6,146 nucleotides of DNA. Source: Ruminococcaceae bacterium UBA1244. Lineage in GTDB: Bacteria > Bacillota > Clostridia > Oscillospirales > Acutalibacteraceae. Below, piece after piece: positions 5,201-6,146 of the stretch. The stretch is taken from positions 147 through 6,292 of the forward strand of contig DBWG01000059.1 in the NCBI GenBank assembly GCA_002308635.1, given 5' to 3'. Made by a program: the position numbers and the translations under genes. Each line of letters opens with the position of its first letter. Position 1 is the first letter of the stretch. Below the pieces are notes generated by a model. It saw only the letters and a program-made list of their open reading frames with translations. It was not told the origin of the DNA and ran no database searches.

Positions 5201-6146
5201 CCGTTTTTGAACCTCAATTGGAAGAAGAAATGGTTCTGAGAGCCGGAATCTCCGTTTATATTGTTTGCTGTGGGATCATCAGCTACTTTTACAACAACAT
5301 CATAAGTCTTGACAGTCTTTGTATATCCGAAATCAAGTTGTGTCTGTTCATAGCTCAGGGAATATCGGACCTTCTCGAAGTCTATCGTATCTGATGACGA
5401 AATGATCGTTCCCGAGCCGAGATCTATCCTGTATGTCTTTCCCGGGATCAGCAGAAGCTGCAGTTCTATCGGAAATGGCGGAATATATGCACTCTCAACG
5501 GTGCGCACAATGTTGTAATCAGAACTTATGCCTCCCGCAGAAACACTCTTACGATATATGCGTCTCTTCCCGATTTTATTAACTGCTCCTACATATATGC
5601 CTGAGATCTGCCATTCGTCATTGGAGTATTGGCTGAGCGAAAGCTCTATTGATGTCACCGCACCTGCGTCCGGAAGCTGAACCGGAAACTCTACATAGTT
5701 CCCCTCCATCATACCAAAATAATAGGCATAATTGCTTTGCTTTTCTTCCCCGCTCGGCCAGTAACCAAGGTAATTCAGTACCTCCTGCTTGACATTATAA
5801 TACTTGCTGTTCTTGATTGCCCCGCTCATATCCATATAATTCAGTCTTAACCGAAGATTTCCCAAAGATCCCGAGCCTTCTATGGAATCGGTTTTCAGCC
5901 TGATGAGCAGATCATTCGATTCTTTTTCTGCATACAGAAGGTCGTCAGGATTATAATCCGAAAAATCAAACGAAACGGACGAACCCGGTGACAGCTTGTT
6001 TCCTGACGGGGAAGCTGTCGTATAATAGATGAACGGCGCCTCCTCAAGAAAATCAAATGTATAGGTAAAGCTCTTCAGAACCGTTCCGGTATTCTTTTCA
6101 ACACCGTCCGCCGTGTTGGATATACGGCAGGTGCCGTTATATATCG
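2284..6146 (-). CDS. Giant beta-rich surface or secreted protein, 5' end beyond the window
   Basis: The frame is open from the right edge to the TGA at 2284, giving 1286 visible residues; residue 1 here is the codon at 6142-6144. A TTG at 5865 lies in the middle of continuous, similar coding sequence and is not a credible start. Signal peptide and promoter must lie to the right. The visible part is dominated by short beta strands rich in Ser, Thr, Asn and Tyr with few Cys, typical of extracellular modular proteins. Residues about 280-378 resemble a PLAT/LH2 sandwich. Similar half-modules (hydrophobic strand, Leu-Pro or acidic turn, Thr-Ser-Ile/Val strand, then Trp and a Gly/Lys-Leu/Ile strand) recur near 151-188, 531-571 and 1006-1042. 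About 1093-1176 look Ig-like, and 1184-1286 form an acidic tail. There is no LPxTG motif, C-terminal membrane segment, dockerin or catalytic signature. The next gene, a membrane protein, follows 17 bases later. Adhesion or binding of surface polymers is plausible; no function can be assigned. Confidence 0.85.
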   Translation of the reverse strand, partial: IYNGTCRISNTADGVEKNTGTVLKSFTYTFDFLEEAPFIYYTTASPSGNKLSPGSSVSFDFSDYNPDDLLYAEKESNDLLIRLKTDSIEGSGSLGNLRLRLNYMDMSGAIKNSKYYNVKQEVLNYLGYWPSGEEKQSNYAYYFGMMEGNYVEFPVQLPDAGAVTSIELSLSQYSNDEWQISGIYVGAVNKIGKRRIYRKSVSAGGISSDYNIVRTVESAYIPPFPIELQLLLIPGKTYRIDLGSGTIISSSDTIDFEKVRYSLSYEQTQLDFGYTKTVKTYDVVVKVADDPTANNINGDSGSQNHFFFQLRFKNGSSGYVLANQQLSADGFRAGCSETFSISVNRDYNELTSVRVIPEDTGEKTNEFDKLNIEYITVTERAYGGACMQYVINDVGWIGIDYRDAAEGSSIVGSTGRAVFEIASTYPVSFRRDVVNLFCEIEVLPWLVDDPDFDQTTSSKFKASLSADVEYIDYNGEPQTMSFDVISRMYDYMNKTPVSFEAKSDGSNQVLYDNLGTVSDPGWMLHPNHRDRFIFPPLPNAKTITSITFQGMNRSTGQAQWIVGGLSLFTIITDSGVISLTQDKEYYRKMETAELCMMELQDSTAKYVQLILPSGISEPVTIPVSYNELPQLTNGGWTPAVTKYPESTKDTVNIYVYPAKQSRNIASVSVSTALQYNLPFSKVMQIKQSPMNTYGDGTEDVVFYYLGLSAENMQSAKKLSLSCQNSSILFDHAIIQQIRENVIVNTYTMALGHGSAIAGLSATPAKSMTVYDKKRQKMLLSFAPDTKESTLFGSSEGNTSIRDIAISFKYRSSLDKGTGLRRPEYYSPYVYLTEVGIDRIGPGLMTEIPFEIPYVDEITGYRIVSYGDIDAKIDSAMIMNYSYEKKEKDFAGNYTYAGNKLLNSYSFHDSYILSNMLSFHNRVTNKNTGSGSLNAIDLIFTTDLEKTGNLPSDTEVVMILNYMSGTASKSKIIFDARKYIQSKEQQFVTYTEPDDTGQRKLISNSARLRLFLPECDELLSVEIRLADETNIAKWNVKTLDVTTNNGEVELMKKNDLVFTSTRQAVNFEKVTLRTYISSTENRQRLVTNHEASLVVEGESDVIGVVMLGNNEKFGVTIKWLVDGLYTEVPTEYYYTTNNGFRFVPPVNKNSDPQNYIITVYSKKNTSVRDVITITVPVSENITPNYYYPPPESSNGQSEPSNDKHESEYSEPTVKEPVDESSDEDKVSYNESGYDESEDEDTSEEFSDSEDGSENESSDNGEQSNEEPAEDQFRNETSEDEIPTDNEP
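2287..2595 (-). other. Acidic Glu/Asp/Ser/Asn-rich C-terminal tail of the giant protein
   Basis: After a Tyr-Tyr-Tyr-Pro-Pro-Pro hinge, the last 100 or so residues hold about 38 acidic residues against 4 basic ones, together with about 19 Ser and many Asn. No regular period is visible; short words such as Glu-Ser, Ser-Glu-Asp and Asp-Glu-Ser recur. Such a tail is expected to be disordered and could bind divalent cations or a basic partner, or act as a spacer. No anchoring signal follows it. Confidence 0.75.
3019..3129 (-). other. PLAT-like half-module in the giant protein (fourth copy)
   Basis: Residues about 1006-1042 show the pattern Leu-Phe-Leu-Pro, acidic turn, Leu-Leu-Ser-Val-Glu-Ile, then Lys-Trp-Asn-Val-Lys-Thr-Leu-Asp-Val. 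It parallels the copies near 151-188 and 531-571. The likeness was judged by eye. Confidence 0.4.
4432..4554 (-). other. PLAT-like half-module in the giant protein (third copy)
   Basis: Residues about 531-571 read Phe-Pro-Pro-Leu-Pro, then Ile-Thr-Ser-Ile-Thr-Phe, a polar loop, and Trp-Ile-Val-Gly-Gly-Leu-Ser-Leu. This matches the copy near 151-188 position by position in its hydrophobic pattern and Trp placement. Confidence 0.45.
5011..5307 (-). other. PLAT/LH2-like domain in the giant protein
   Basis: Residues about 280-378 show the order expected of a PLAT beta sandwich: a Tyr-Asp-Val-Val-Val-Lys-Val first strand, a Gly/Asp/Asn loop, Phe-Phe-Phe-Gln-Leu-Arg-Phe, Gly-Phe-x-x-Gly-Cys-x-Glu-Thr-Phe-Ser-Ile, then Leu-Thr-Ser-Val-Arg-Val and a closing Leu-Asn-Ile-Glu-Tyr-Ile-Thr-Val strand. 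PLAT domains bind lipids, proteins or calcium in lipases, lipoxygenases and bacterial surface proteins. The fit is by pattern only; another jelly-roll fold would look similar. Confidence 0.4.
5581..5694 (-). other. PLAT-like half-module in the giant protein (first copy)
   Basis: Residues about 151-188 read Glu-Phe-Pro-Val-Gln-Leu-Pro, then Val-Thr-Ser-Ile-Glu-Leu, a polar loop, and Glu-Trp-Gln-Ile-Ser-Gly-Ile-Tyr-Val. It is the clearest instance of the motif that recurs further along the protein. Confidence 0.45.

Overview
The window reads as a piece of a Firmicutes (Clostridia) chromosome, most likely a gut or rumen member of the Ruminococcus/Oscillospiraceae group. This is an inference from four things: strong GGAGG ribosome binding sites, vegetative-type promoters with extended -10 boxes, AT-rich intergenic DNA between more balanced coding DNA, and a secreted 'two-component regulator propeller' leader, a family common in those bacteria. 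All real genes lie on the minus strand, so the window is described from right to left in the order of transcription. No tRNA, rRNA, CRISPR array, insertion sequence or phage gene was seen, and no gap of 300 bases or more lacks a gene.

From 6146 down to about 859 there is a tightly packed three-gene unit. It starts with the 3' part of a very large, beta-rich, probably extracellular protein. At least 1286 residues are visible; the frame is open through the right edge, so its start and signal peptide lie outside. The protein carries recurrent modules that resemble PLAT/LH2 or jelly-roll halves and ends in a roughly 100-residue tail of Glu, Asp, Ser and Asn. Seventeen bases later comes a 279-residue single-pass membrane protein with a large outside domain. 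Its last 17 bases overlap the start of a 194-residue soluble protein with an acidic N-terminus, a basic helix and a basic C-terminal tail. A strong hairpin terminator begins six bases after that stop codon. I do not recognise the family of any of the three. The order (secreted giant, bitopic membrane protein, cytoplasmic charged protein) suggests a trans-envelope complex or surface structure, which is only an inference.

Between the terminator and 621 lies about 190 bp of intergenic DNA holding a well-formed promoter (extended TGATATAAT -10, TAGACA -35) with an imperfect dyad over the -35 box. It drives a short gene (73-615) for a secreted protein with a signal peptide, an Asn/Glu-rich linker and exactly two beta-propeller repeats, then a stop. 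In this family the propeller normally continues for many more repeats and often leads to a signalling domain, so the gene looks like an N-terminal remnant that is still well equipped for expression. To its left (1-72) is AT-rich DNA with a 15-bp palindrome over the stop codon, phased A/T tracts and a second strong promoter pointing out of the window. Short collinear sequence matches on both sides of the remnant hint at past duplication or deletion.
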